A stretch of DNA of 64,000 bases, taken from contig CAZTPA010000001.1 of assembly GCA_964614525.1 (NCBI GenBank), positions 62,001 through 126,000 on the forward strand. The letters are read 5' to 3'. Shown one piece after another: positions 19,117 to 28,191 of the stretch. Under the pieces are notes generated by a model. It saw nothing but the letters and a program-made list of their open reading frames with translations. It was not told where the DNA came from and did no database searches. Origin of the DNA: PWND01 sp964614525. Its GTDB lineage: Bacteria; Bacteroidota; Bacteroidia; Bacteroidales; UBA7960. Each line of letters opens with the position of its first letter. Position 1 is the stretch's first letter. The translations under genes and the position numbers were made by a program.

Positions 19117-22100
19117 CTAATTGCGTTTTTTATTTTTAACAGATGCATCAGTTCTTTTTGAAATATAATTTACCTTAATATGTGTTTTAAATGCCTCGTA
19201 CTTTTCGGCCAATCGGGGCATCATATCAGATGCTTTCTGATTAAGACCTGCTTTTAAATATTTATCAATTTGACGGGCAGTTTCATGCATTTGTGATGCA
19301 CCAATATTTCCACTAAGACCTTTAACTGTCATAACTACCATTTTCAAAGAATGATAATCATTCATTTCAATTGCAACAATCCATTTTTTATAGATACTTT
19401 CCATATCATCAATAAATGAATTAAAAATATCAACAATGTCATATTCACTATTAACAAATTGCTTGGTTATTGCTTTTAAAGTATTTGGGTTCAATATTGG
19501 CAATTTGTCAATATCAACAGAATCTATTCCTTCAAGCTCCTCTCTTAAAACTTTTTTCTTTTGCATAGAAAGCCAGTAGGACAATTTTCTCTCAAGTACA
19601 TCAAGTTTAACAGGTTTAGCCAGAACATCATCCATTCCTGCCTCTTTATATCTTACAATGTCATCATCATTAACATTTGCAGTTAGCCCAATTATTGGCG
19701 GAATGTTAGGATAATTGCTCTTCAACAATCCGGTGACCTCAACTCCATCGATTTCAGGCATTTTAACATCCATTAAAATCAAATCATATTTTATTTTACC
19801 AAAAATATCAAAAGCATTAACCTCAGATTCCTGGAACAATTCTAATGCCTGTTTGCCATTGTTGGCAATAGCACATGAACAACCCAGTTTATTCAACATC
19901 AGCGAAATGACTTTTTGATTAACCACTTTATCCTCAACTAATAAGATTGAACTTCCTTTTATATCCAGTAAATCAAGACTATTTAACAGTTCATCCTCAA
20001 CTATTTCATTTGGATTTTTCTCAGGTACATCTTTCATAAGCATACTTCTAAATGTAAACCAAAAACAAGAGCCTTCACCGGGCTTACTTTCAACTCCTAT
20101 TTCGCCCCCAAGCATATCTGTAAAATGCTTGCAAATTGACAATCCTAAGCCTGAGCCTGTGGCTTTTTTCCCAATTTCGGTATGTATTTGTGAAAAGCTT
20201 TTGAATAATTTTGGTTGATCTTTTTCTTCAACTCCAATGCCGGAATCGACAACTTCGATCTTTATTATATAATCCTCTTCTGCTATTTTCTCAACAAGGG
20301 AAACATTAAGCTTTACAAATCCCTCTTCGGTAAACTTGATGGCATTTCCCAGAAGATTTGAAATTACTTGCATAATTCGCTTCTCATCAGAAATAATATC
20401 AGAAGGCAAATTTCCGGGAATACTAAAAGACAGTGATAACCCTTTAGCCTGGGCCTGTGGTTCAAAAAGCAATTTGGCATTTTCAAGCATTTCGTATATA
20501 GAAAAACGATCTGCTACCAAATTCATTTTGCCGGCCTCTATTCTGGAAATATCAAGGATGTCATTTACCAAATTCAAAATTGTATCGGCAGAAAACATAA
20601 TGTTTTTCGCCATCTGCTCCTGTTCAGAACTAAGTTTGGATTTTAACAAAACATCAGATAATCCAACAATATTGCTTAAAGGATTTCTGATTTCATGGCT
20701 GATATTTGCGAAAAATTGCTGTTTTATATTAGCTGTTTTTCTTGCTATTTCAATATCTTGAAGAAGCTTATCGGAGTATTTTTGCAAGCTGATATCCTGT
20801 ATTGTTAAAAACATCTTCAAGGGTTCTCCATCTTCAGTATATTCCATTTTCCCTATTGAATGAACGTACTTCAACTCATTAGTCGAATTTTTATCAGCTA
20901 TTCTAAATTCCAGCGAAAAACGATTCCTTTGATTATTTATAATCTCAGCTTTATAACTTTTATATCTATCCTGATCCTCAGCATGAATATAATCAAGCAT
21001 AAAGTCACCATCAAACTCTTTAAGAGAACCGGCCTTAATTCCAAGTATTTTACAAAACATCTCATTTGAGACAATTTTATTTGTTTTAAAATCAATAACA
21101 CACGAACCTAAACCGGAAATTTGTTGTGCTTCCTCCAGTCTTTCGCGACTTGATACCAGCTCTTGCTGAATTTGCCTTTTTTGTGTAATGTCAACACTAA
21201 CAAGCAAAAAGTGTGTTAATATACCATTATCATCTTTGATTGGTGATATAGTTACATGCTCCCAATAAGTAGAACCGTCTTTTCTGCGGTTTTCCCATTC
21301 TCCTTCCCATACTTTACCCTCTATAATATGTTCCCAAATATCATCTAACAATTTCTCGTTATTTTCAACAGGATTGAAGTTTCTAAAGCGTTTGCCGACA
21401 TTATCTTCATATGTATAACCGGAAGTTTTAATATATTGGTTATTCACAAATTCAACAAATCCATCCTTATTAAAGATAATAACAATATTAGCACTTTGCT
21501 CAACTGCAGCTGAAAACTTTCTAAGAGTTTCGGCCCAACTTACCTTTGATGTAATATCTCTAATCACCAATGTAATCCCTGAAATTTGCTGGTGCTGATC
21601 CTTTCTTAAAGATGCCTTAATATTAAAGAATTTTTCAGGCTTTTTTTCAGGAATACCAAAATCATACTCCTGTACTTCTTCAGTTCTTATAAGACGATTT
21701 AATCTTCTTTCAAATATTTGACCGGAGTCTGTCGGAAGAATACTAATAATAGGCTCTCCTATCAATTTACTTGTATCAAATACTGCCGATTTATCTTTAT
21801 TTATCCTGGAGTGAACATGCGTTACAATTCCCATCTCATCCAAGGATATCACAATATCATCAATTGATTCTAAAGTACAACGAAGAATTTCTTTAGCTTC
21901 AAAAAGTTCTGTTTTTGATTTATGTCTGTAAATGGCAATATCAATTGCTGATCTCAAAATCCTCTCTTCAAACGGCTTTATTATAAAGCCATTTGGCTCT
22001 GTTTTCATTAAGCGGGAAATTGTTTTTTCATCGCTGCTGGAGGCAATAAACAAAACGGGGGCATCATTTATTTTAAGAATTGCTTCTGCTATTTGAATAC

Positions 22101-22290
22101 CGTCAAATTCTCCTTCCAGAGAGATATTCATGAGAATAAGATCGGGTTTTATTTCCTTTGCGAAACTTATTGCTTCACCACTATCACTTGCTATTCTAAT
22201 AAAATCACATTGAGACTCTTTTAAAAAATTCTCAATAATATTAGTAGTAATAATGTCATTTTCAACAATTAATATCCTTTTTGCCTGCAT
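19117..22290 (-). CDS. Hybrid histidine kinase with degenerate N-terminal receiver and degenerate HPt
   Basis: A 1057-residue soluble protein: receiver-like domain (about 1-125), three PAS domains (about 127-250, 255-375, 380-500), HisKA (His532 in SHEIRNPLSN), HATPase (LLGNAIKFT, GSGLGLSI), receiver (about 765-905, LMDVKMPEIDG, LAKPV) and an HPt-like helical domain (about 930-1040). The kinase core and central receiver look active. The first receiver reads LILMNISLEG, with Asn55 at the phosphorylated Asp. The HPt reads VVMTVKGLSGNIG where active domains read xAHTLKGSAGNIG, so Met987 replaces the histidine. Phosphate from the central receiver must therefore go to another HPt; the gene encoding one starts 5 nt upstream on the same strand. 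Domain calls are firm and the loss of both residues is read directly. Confidence 0.92.
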   Translation of the reverse strand: MQAKRILIVENDIITTNIIENFLKESQCDFIRIASDSGEAISFAKEIKPDLILMNISLEGEFDGIQIAEAILKINDAPVLFIASSSDEKTISRLMKTEPNGFIIKPFEERILRSAIDIAIYRHKSKTELFEAKEILRCTLESIDDIVISLDEMGIVTHVHSRINKDKSAVFDTSKLIGEPIISILPTDSGQIFERRLNRLIRTEEVQEYDFGIPEKKPEKFFNIKASLRKDQHQQISGITLVIRDITSKVSWAETLRKFSAAVEQSANIVIIFNKDGFVEFVNNQYIKTSGYTYEDNVGKRFRNFNPVENNEKLLDDIWEHIIEGKVWEGEWENRRKDGSTYWEHVTISPIKDDNGILTHFLLVSVDITQKRQIQQELVSSRERLEEAQQISGLGSCVIDFKTNKIVSNEMFCKILGIKAGSLKEFDGDFMLDYIHAEDQDRYKSYKAEIINNQRNRFSLEFRIADKNSTNELKYVHSIGKMEYTEDGEPLKMFLTIQDISLQKYSDKLLQDIEIARKTANIKQQFFANISHEIRNPLSNIVGLSDVLLKSKLSSEQEQMAKNIMFSADTILNLVNDILDISRIEAGKMNLVADRFSIYEMLENAKLLFEPQAQAKGLSLSFSIPGNLPSDIISDEKRIMQVISNLLGNAIKFTEEGFVKLNVSLVEKIAEEDYIIKIEVVDSGIGVEEKDQPKLFKSFSQIHTEIGKKATGSGLGLSICKHFTDMLGGEIGVESKPGEGSCFWFTFRSMLMKDVPEKNPNEIVEDELLNSLDLLDIKGSSILLVEDKVVNQKVISLMLNKLGCSCAIANNGKQALELFQESEVNAFDIFGKIKYDLILMDVKMPEIDGVEVTGLLKSNYPNIPPIIGLTANVNDDDIVRYKEAGMDDVLAKPVKLDVLERKLSYWLSMQKKKVLREELEGIDSVDIDKLPILNPNTLKAITKQFVNSEYDIVDIFNSFIDDMESIYKKWIVAIEMNDYHSLKMVVMTVKGLSGNIGASQMHETARQIDKYLKAGLNQKASDMMPRLAEKYEAFKTHIKVNYISKRTDASVKNKKRN

Positions 22291-22295
22291 ACCTA

Positions 22296-22682
22296 TTATT
22301 CTTGTATATATTTTTTGGCTTGTCTAATAAAATTATCAAAAAACTGATCAACATATTCAATTAATTGATAAGACTTTTCGTATTCTCCCTTTTTAGCATA
22401 ATTTTCCATATCAGACATTAATACTTTCAATTGTAAAGCACCTATAGTGCCTGAAATACCACTTAGTCCGTGTGCAGAAATTTTGATTTGTTCTTTATGT
22501 TTTATATTTACAGCTTGTTTGAGCTCTGCAATTTGCTCTTCAGCTTCCGGAATAAACGAATCAAACAAATCTTTTAAAATTTCAGCATTTCCTTGCGCAT
22601 GTTGCTTCAACATTTCAATTGTTTCAACATCTACAACAGATATGTCCTGATACTTGGTACTTAAGCTATTTTGAGAATCCAT
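22296..22682 (-). CDS. Stand-alone HPt phosphotransfer protein
   Basis: A 128-residue four-helix HPt protein. His71 lies in SAHGLSGISGTIGA, the AHxL(K/S)G motif of active HPt domains. The basic residue after the motif is Ser (LSG rather than LKG), which also occurs in functional members. There is no other domain. It ends 5 nt before the ATG of the 1057-residue kinase, whose own HPt has lost its histidine, so the pair probably makes one relay: kinase, central receiver, this HPt, then a response regulator such as the one at 18672-19055. Confidence 0.9.
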   Translation of the reverse strand: MDSQNSLSTKYQDISVVDVETIEMLKQHAQGNAEILKDLFDSFIPEAEEQIAELKQAVNIKHKEQIKISAHGLSGISGTIGALQLKVLMSDMENYAKKGEYEKSYQLIEYVDQFFDNFIRQAKKYIQE

Positions 22683-22835
22683 ATTTTGAGGATAAAATTG
22701 TGATTTTAAAAAATTAATTTTATAATCTATTTACAAAAAAACCAAATATTTATTAAAAATTTATCTAAGATAAGTAGAAAACTAAAGGTAGATGTAAGTA
22801 AAAATACTGGTTTTAAAATACAATCTTTATATTAG

Positions 22836-24662
22836 TTATTGCTTACTAATATAATTGGGTGATTTCCCATTTAACTTCTGCATGTATTGGCTTTCAAAGC
22901 TTTCAATGATATCGAATAATTTCTCTGTATAATGAACTTTAATATCATCCATGCTTTTAGCGGACTTGGTAATCAGCGAGCTTTCATTTTTGTATGAATA
23001 CATGTCATATAATGAACTTATTTCAATAATACATTCGTCTAAAAAACTGTTAAAAACACTGAAACATTTTAAATGAATTGAAGTTTCTTTGGTTGCTAGT
23101 TTAATCTCTCTGCTTGATTCAAAATTATACTGATGTAATTCATTAATATCTGCGATACTGCTTTTTAACTTATTGAATGTCTCCGACAAATTATTAATCA
23201 TCTCATCGAGTGGCGGTAAGCCTTTATAACAAAAGCCTCCGCTAACTTTAATGTTACTTGCAGATAAAAGCTCTTCTATCGTTGATTCGAAAATCTTTTT
23301 AATTTTTGATTTCTCAAAATGATTGTCTGCATATAGTTTTAATAGCTCCTGAGCTTCCTTCGCAATTGATTCTTCCGGATTTGTCAGAAAATTCTCGACA
23401 GAAACTTTTTGTATAATTTTTTGCTCAATTGAATTGTCCATCAAATCAACATCCAAAAACAAATCAAAAAGCTGCTTAACAACTTTTATCTCGGTGTTGA
23501 TGTCCTTCTCAAAATTGAGAAATTCATTGAGATAAATAGTAGTTTGCTCAACAATATCCCGTAATAATTCAGCAGTATGCTTAAACTCAACCGGCTGAGA
23601 ATCATTAGAATTTTTCAAAGAACCATAATTAGTACTAATATTAGATGCATTATTAAGTACTTTTGAATATTTGGTAAGACCTACATCTTGTATAGAATTC
23701 AATTTGCTGCTTGATATAAGCAAATGCGCTAGATGCAATTCTACAACTGAAACAACACTCTCACTACCCTTCTCCTTAACATTTTTAGAAAATTTATTCG
23801 CATGTATATCTGGATTGTCGTTATTTTTGAAAACTTCAGAAAGAGTTCTGTGATGCTGTATACTCAAGTCTATAATTTCTCTTAATTTCTCAATATCTGT
23901 ATAAAAACTATCCAACTGTTTTATATTATTATCCAATAATGTTTTATTGGTTTTTTCAATTTTATTTAAATTCTCAAATTGCTTATTAATTAGATCTACA
24001 TGATTACTTGCCTTTTCCAACAAACAAGTAATTTTAGGAATATATCGATTTGTAAGTGCATCCAGTTTTTCTTGTAATTGACTATTATGCGTAAGAATAT
24101 TAAAAATGTTTTCTTCTAAAACCGGGCATACTACTTCTATTTTCGACAGTATCGTTTCAATCTTATTGGTATCATCAGCAGAAAATCCTTTGACATTATT
24201 ATTATAAGTCTTATTAATGAGTTGAATGTTCTTTATAATCGTCTTAATTTGCTGAAGATTATTTCTTAGATTCTTAATAGGGTTTATTAATAATCCAAAA
24301 TTTGAACCACTTTTATTCAGTGATACCAGGGTTTCAGAATTCTCATTTTGATACTGATAAATTTTCGATTTAATATTGCTTATAAGTTCCAGCAAAACAT
24401 TTATACTTGCTTTGCGCATTTTGTCTCCCGAGTGGTTCAATAACTGGCTCGAGTTATTAACCAGCTTAGCTGACAATTTAATATCTTTCACCAACTCTTT
24501 CTCAACAATACTAATATCATCAATACAGGACAACCTACTATTAGACAATTTTTCTCCAACTCGACACAAAATATCTGAAACTTCTTCAGACTTGTTGTTG
24601 TCAAATCCATTGCCCGAAGAAATCCCTGTCCTGTTTTTTTCTGAATCATTTTGAGGTGCCAT
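22836..24662 (-). CDS. Unrecognised helical coiled-coil protein of the signalling island
   Basis: A 608-residue protein I do not recognise. It has no signal peptide, membrane segment or known catalytic motif. It is almost wholly predicted helix with many heptad-like Leu/Ile stretches (for example about 55-180, 185-270, 335-400, 480-560) and few Gly or Pro outside the first 25 residues and a short SGGFCYKGLPPLDEM insertion near residue 480. No methyl-accepting signalling hairpin is visible. It is first in a minus-strand run with the HPt and the 1057-residue kinase, about 150 nt upstream of the HPt gene. Position suggests a scaffold or receptor-like component for this pathway, but that is inference from neighbours only. 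Confidence 0.7.
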   Translation of the reverse strand: MAPQNDSEKNRTGISSGNGFDNNKSEEVSDILCRVGEKLSNSRLSCIDDISIVEKELVKDIKLSAKLVNNSSQLLNHSGDKMRKASINVLLELISNIKSKIYQYQNENSETLVSLNKSGSNFGLLINPIKNLRNNLQQIKTIIKNIQLINKTYNNNVKGFSADDTNKIETILSKIEVVCPVLEENIFNILTHNSQLQEKLDALTNRYIPKITCLLEKASNHVDLINKQFENLNKIEKTNKTLLDNNIKQLDSFYTDIEKLREIIDLSIQHHRTLSEVFKNNDNPDIHANKFSKNVKEKGSESVVSVVELHLAHLLISSSKLNSIQDVGLTKYSKVLNNASNISTNYGSLKNSNDSQPVEFKHTAELLRDIVEQTTIYLNEFLNFEKDINTEIKVVKQLFDLFLDVDLMDNSIEQKIIQKVSVENFLTNPEESIAKEAQELLKLYADNHFEKSKIKKIFESTIEELLSASNIKVSGGFCYKGLPPLDEMINNLSETFNKLKSSIADINELHQYNFESSREIKLATKETSIHLKCFSVFNSFLDECIIEISSLYDMYSYKNESSLITKSAKSMDDIKVHYTEKLFDIIESFESQYMQKLNGKSPNYISKQ

Positions 24663-24933
24663 ATTAATTACAAAAATTTGTATTATGGATATTGTAAATA
24701 TGATTATTTATGGTCTGTTTTATAAGTTATAACTATATAATTAATTATCTAAGCTAAACTATTTAAATTCATGTCAAAATTACATTCCAGATATGATATA
24801 AAAAACAGTAATTTTACCCGATAAATATCCTGCATTTTAAGTAAAACCCTTAATTTCGCGGATTAGCAAGCCGCTTATTTATACTAATTGATATATTTAA
24901 AAAATCATACTGCAAAACGAGAGGCATTACTTA
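24663..24933. other. Divergent intergenic region
   Basis: About 270 AT-rich bases between the start of the helical protein (minus) and the DNA glycosylase (plus). A TAATTTCG sequence near 24852, one base off the Bacteroidota -7 box, could serve the glycosylase. No RNA gene or repeat was seen. Confidence 0.4.
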
Positions 24934-25533
24934 ATGACAAAAATAATTGACAGGTTTTATAAACAAACGAATACAGTAAAACTCGCCAAAGAGTTGCTCG
25001 GAAAAGTAATATTTTCCAATATCAATAATGAAATTTCTGCGGGCATAATAAGTGAAACAGAGGCATATTGTGGTTCGTCCGACAAAGCCTGTCATGCTTA
25101 CAATTATAGAAAAACCAAAAGAACTCTTACAATGTTTGAAGAAGGTGGCGTGGCATATATTTATTTGTGTTATGGCATTCATCATTTACTAAATATTGTT
25201 ACAAATATAAAAAATGAGCCCCATGCAGTATTAATTCGAGGAATTATTGCATTAAAAGGAACTGATATTATGTCGCAAAGAGTTGGCAGAGTTATTCAAA
25301 AAGGAGAAAATCTTAATGGGCCGGGAAAACTCACAAGAGCATTAGGAATTACAACAAATCTTGACAATACTCCTTTAAGTAGTGATGTGCTATGGCTAGA
25401 AGATAGAAGCATTAACATACCCGAAAATAGCATATTAATATCACCTCGAATTGGCATTGATTATGCCGGAGAAGATGCACATCTGCCGTATCGTTTCAAT
25501 ATAAAAGAGGAATATTTTCCATATCTGAAATGA
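24934..25533 (+). CDS. DNA-3-methyladenine glycosylase (AAG/MPG family)
   Basis: This family flips out alkylated or deaminated purines (3-methyladenine, hypoxanthine) and hydrolyses the N-glycosidic bond, starting base excision repair. The 199-residue protein has the LAKELLGKVI start, the catalytic glutamate in SETEAYCG, ACHAYNYRKTKRTLTMF and the IYLCYGIHHLLNIV strand typical of the family, with GPGKLTRALGI later. Length matches bacterial members. It stands alone before a methyltransferase gene about 100 nt further on. The plain ATG was chosen; the protein begins at the usual place relative to the first conserved helix. Confidence 0.95.
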   Translation: MTKIIDRFYKQTNTVKLAKELLGKVIFSNINNEISAGIISETEAYCGSSDKACHAYNYRKTKRTLTMFEEGGVAYIYLCYGIHHLLNIVTNIKNEPHAVLIRGIIALKGTDIMSQRVGRVIQKGENLNGPGKLTRALGITTNLDNTPLSSDVLWLEDRSINIPENSILISPRIGIDYAGEDAHLPYRFNIKEEYFPYLK

Positions 25534-25540
25534 TTAAGGT

Positions 25541-25569
25541 TTGTTAAATGCTATTTTGCAGTAATTTTG
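25541..25569 (+). promoter_or_regulatory. Possible promoter for the RlmI-like gene
   Basis: TTG at 25541-25543, an 18-nt spacer and TAATTTTG at 25562-25569 fit the Bacteroidota -33/-7 pattern. The predicted leader would be roughly 55 nt. The match is by eye in AT-rich DNA, so chance is possible. Confidence 0.4.
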
Positions 25570-25630
25570 CGGTATAATAAGTTTTTAATCTCATAGAGTA
25601 TTTTGTATTATAAAAAATAAAAAAGCAGCC

Positions 25631-26830
25631 ATGCAAAGCTTACCCCAAATAATATTGAAATCAGGCAAAGATGAAGCTATAAAACGTTATCATCCGTGGA
25701 TTTTTAGTGGAGCAATTAAAAAAATCATTGGCAATGTGTCAGACGGTAAAATTGTTCAGATATATTCCAATAAAGATGAATACCTGGGAACAGGACATTA
25801 TCAGGATGCTTCAATTGCAGCGAGAATACTGGCTTTTGCACCGGAAAAACCTCTGGATTTTGATGAAGATTTCTTTTATGGAAAAATCTCAAAAGCTTTA
25901 TTCTTAAGACAAAGCACAGGAATAGCAAATAATGTAAAAACCAATGTTTATAGATTAATACACGGCGAAGGCGATAATCTTCCCGGACTGATTATAGATT
26001 TTTACAATAATCATATTGTTATTCAGTGCCATAGCATTGGTATGCATAAAAATATAAACAACATTGCTGCTGCATTAAAAAAGCTGTATGGTGATTCTCT
26101 AAAAAGTATATATGATAAAAGCGGGGAAACTCTTCCTTCTGTTTATGCCAAAGAAAACGAAACCAACAGATTTATTGTAGGAGAAATAGATATTGTTGAA
26201 GTACAGGAGTATGGCCATAGATTTAATATTGATTTTATCAATGGACAAAAGACAGGATTCTTTATTGATCAGAGAGAAAACCGCCATTTGTTAAGCAAAT
26301 ACTCAAAAGGCAAAACCGTTTTGAATACTTTTTGCTACTCCGGTGGTTTTTCAATATATGCACTAAAAGCAGGTGCTAAATTAGTTCACTCTCTCGACAG
26401 CTCAAAAAAAGCTATAGAATTGACTGACAGCAACGTAATGCTAAATTTTATATCAGAAGATAATCATAAAAGTATTGTTGCCGATACTATGGAATATCTC
26501 GATAATCCTTTAATGGATTACGATATCATTATTCTGGATCCCCCGGCATATGCAAAACATGTGAATGTAAAACATAATGCTGTTCAGGGATATAAAAGAC
26601 TTAACCAAAAAGCAATATCTCAAATAAAATCCGGAAGCTTTTTATTCACTTTCAGTTGCTCACAAGTAATTGATATGAATCTTTTTAAATCAACTGTTAT
26701 CTCTGCTTCAATTGCAGCAAAAAGAAAAGTCAGAATTATACATCAGTTATCACAACCGGCTGATCACCCGATTAATGCATTCCATCCGGAAGGTTCTTAT
26801 TTAAAAGGTTTAGTATTATTTATTGAATAA
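25631..26830 (+). CDS. RlmI-like class I SAM-dependent rRNA methyltransferase
   Basis: RlmI-type enzymes methylate C5 of a cytosine in 23S rRNA. The 399-residue product has an N-terminal PUA RNA-binding domain (about 5-80), a middle domain with the family motif GEGDNLPGLIID, and a Rossmann methyltransferase domain (about 180-399) with NGQKTGFFIDQRENR, the SAM loop VLNTFCYSGGFSIYAL and the catalytic ILDPPAYAK motif. The cysteine in TFSCSQ near the end is also typical. Length is normal. The target base is inferred from family. A MATE exporter follows after 20 nt and may be cotranscribed. Confidence 0.92.
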   Translation: MQSLPQIILKSGKDEAIKRYHPWIFSGAIKKIIGNVSDGKIVQIYSNKDEYLGTGHYQDASIAARILAFAPEKPLDFDEDFFYGKISKALFLRQSTGIANNVKTNVYRLIHGEGDNLPGLIIDFYNNHIVIQCHSIGMHKNINNIAAALKKLYGDSLKSIYDKSGETLPSVYAKENETNRFIVGEIDIVEVQEYGHRFNIDFINGQKTGFFIDQRENRHLLSKYSKGKTVLNTFCYSGGFSIYALKAGAKLVHSLDSSKKAIELTDSNVMLNFISEDNHKSIVADTMEYLDNPLMDYDIIILDPPAYAKHVNVKHNAVQGYKRLNQKAISQIKSGSFLFTFSCSQVIDMNLFKSTVISASIAAKRKVRIIHQLSQPADHPINAFHPEGSYLKGLVLFIE

Positions 26831-26850
26831 AATCTTGTTAAATACTTTTT

Positions 26851-28185
26851 ATGAATAATACTCTGAGTACATATTCCGGCTTATGGAAAGTGGCTTATCC
26901 CATAATTATTGGATTAGTTGCCCAGAATATAATGCTGGTAATTGACACTGCCTTCCTGGGACAACTGGGTGCTGTCACCTTAGGCGCGGCAGCAATTGGC
27001 GGACTGTTTTTCCTTTGCATTGTAATGTTGGCTACGGGTTTTTCTGTGGGAGTGCAAATATTGGTAGGCAGAAGAAACGGCGAAAGAAAATACAAACAAA
27101 TCGGAATAATAATGGTGCATTCAATATATCTTATTATTATGATTGCGCTGATATGTTTTGCCATAATTACTTTCATAGCACCATCATTACTTGAATCATA
27201 TATAAATTCTGATGCAGTTTTTAAGGAAAGTATCACTTTTCTTGATTACAGAAAATTTGGGCTTTTTTTTGGTTTTCTGGTGTTAGTTTTTAATGCTTTT
27301 TACATTGGCACAATAAAAACAAGTATTGTTTCAATAGGAACGATCATTATGGCGATAGTAAATATTGTTTTGGATTATGGTTTAATATTTGGGAATCTCG
27401 GCTTACCGCAAATGGGAATAGCAGGTGCAGCAATAGCAACAAATATTGCCGAGTTTTCTACCTTTTTGTTCTATATTGCTTATGGTCTTCACTTTAAAAG
27501 ATTTTCAAAGTATAAAATGTTCTCTATTATAACTATAAGTAAGCCTATTATAAGAAGACTTTTAAATCTGTCAATTCCTGTAATGTTTCAATACTTTTTA
27601 TCTTTTGCTGCCTGGTTTGTATTTTTCCTGATTATTGAAAAAAAAGGAGAAATTGCATTAGCATCATCCAATATTGTAAGAAGTATTTATATGTTTCTGA
27701 TGATTCCGGTTTGGGGTTTAAGCTCTTCTATTAACTCATTGGTTAGTAATACAATTGGTGAAGGAAGGATTTCTATGGTTATGCCTTTAGTAAAAAAAGT
27801 TGTAATTCTGGCAATACTTTGCAGCTTGGTAATGCTGATTGCTCCTTTATTAATTCCACATACAATTGTGTCATTTTACACAAAAGATCCTGCTATTATT
27901 AATGCTGCAATTCCGCTTATTTACGTTATATCAGTTGCTTTATTGGCCTTTTCTGTGTCAATGATAATATTTAGTGCATTAAGCGGAACAGGAAAAACAT
28001 TAGTAGCTTTGAAAATTGAGGTAATTTGCATCATGTTATATCTGATAAGTGCTTATATTCTATCAAACGTACTCAAGGTTTCAACACCCATGGTATGGAC
28101 AGTAGAAATAATTTATTTCTCTTTAATAGGAATATTCTCAGCTTATTATTTATTAAAGGGTAATTGGAAGCAACTTAAAATATAA
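26851..28185 (+). CDS. MATE family multidrug or metabolite efflux transporter
   Basis: A 444-residue inner-membrane protein with about twelve hydrophobic helices in two similar halves. The first half begins LWKVAYPIIIGLVAQNIMLVIDTAFLG-type sequence and the second begins at about residue 235 with LSIPVMFQYFLS, both characteristic of MATE transporters, which export cationic compounds in exchange for Na+ or H+. No periplasmic domain is present. Substrate cannot be told from sequence. It follows the methyltransferase by 20 nt and converges with the leucine-rich-repeat gene 6 nt beyond its stop. Confidence 0.92.
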   Translation: MNNTLSTYSGLWKVAYPIIIGLVAQNIMLVIDTAFLGQLGAVTLGAAAIGGLFFLCIVMLATGFSVGVQILVGRRNGERKYKQIGIIMVHSIYLIIMIALICFAIITFIAPSLLESYINSDAVFKESITFLDYRKFGLFFGFLVLVFNAFYIGTIKTSIVSIGTIIMAIVNIVLDYGLIFGNLGLPQMGIAGAAIATNIAEFSTFLFYIAYGLHFKRFSKYKMFSIITISKPIIRRLLNLSIPVMFQYFLSFAAWFVFFLIIEKKGEIALASSNIVRSIYMFLMIPVWGLSSSINSLVSNTIGEGRISMVMPLVKKVVILAILCSLVMLIAPLLIPHTIVSFYTKDPAIINAAIPLIYVISVALLAFSVSMIIFSALSGTGKTLVALKIEVICIMLYLISAYILSNVLKVSTPMVWTVEIIYFSLIGIFSAYYLLKGNWKQLKI

Positions 28186-28191
28186 AGCAGT

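Noticed and set aside
22836..24662. Cytoplasmic methyl-accepting chemoreceptor
   Set aside because: It is helical, but the conserved hairpin tip sequence and the regular heptads of the MCP signalling domain are not present.
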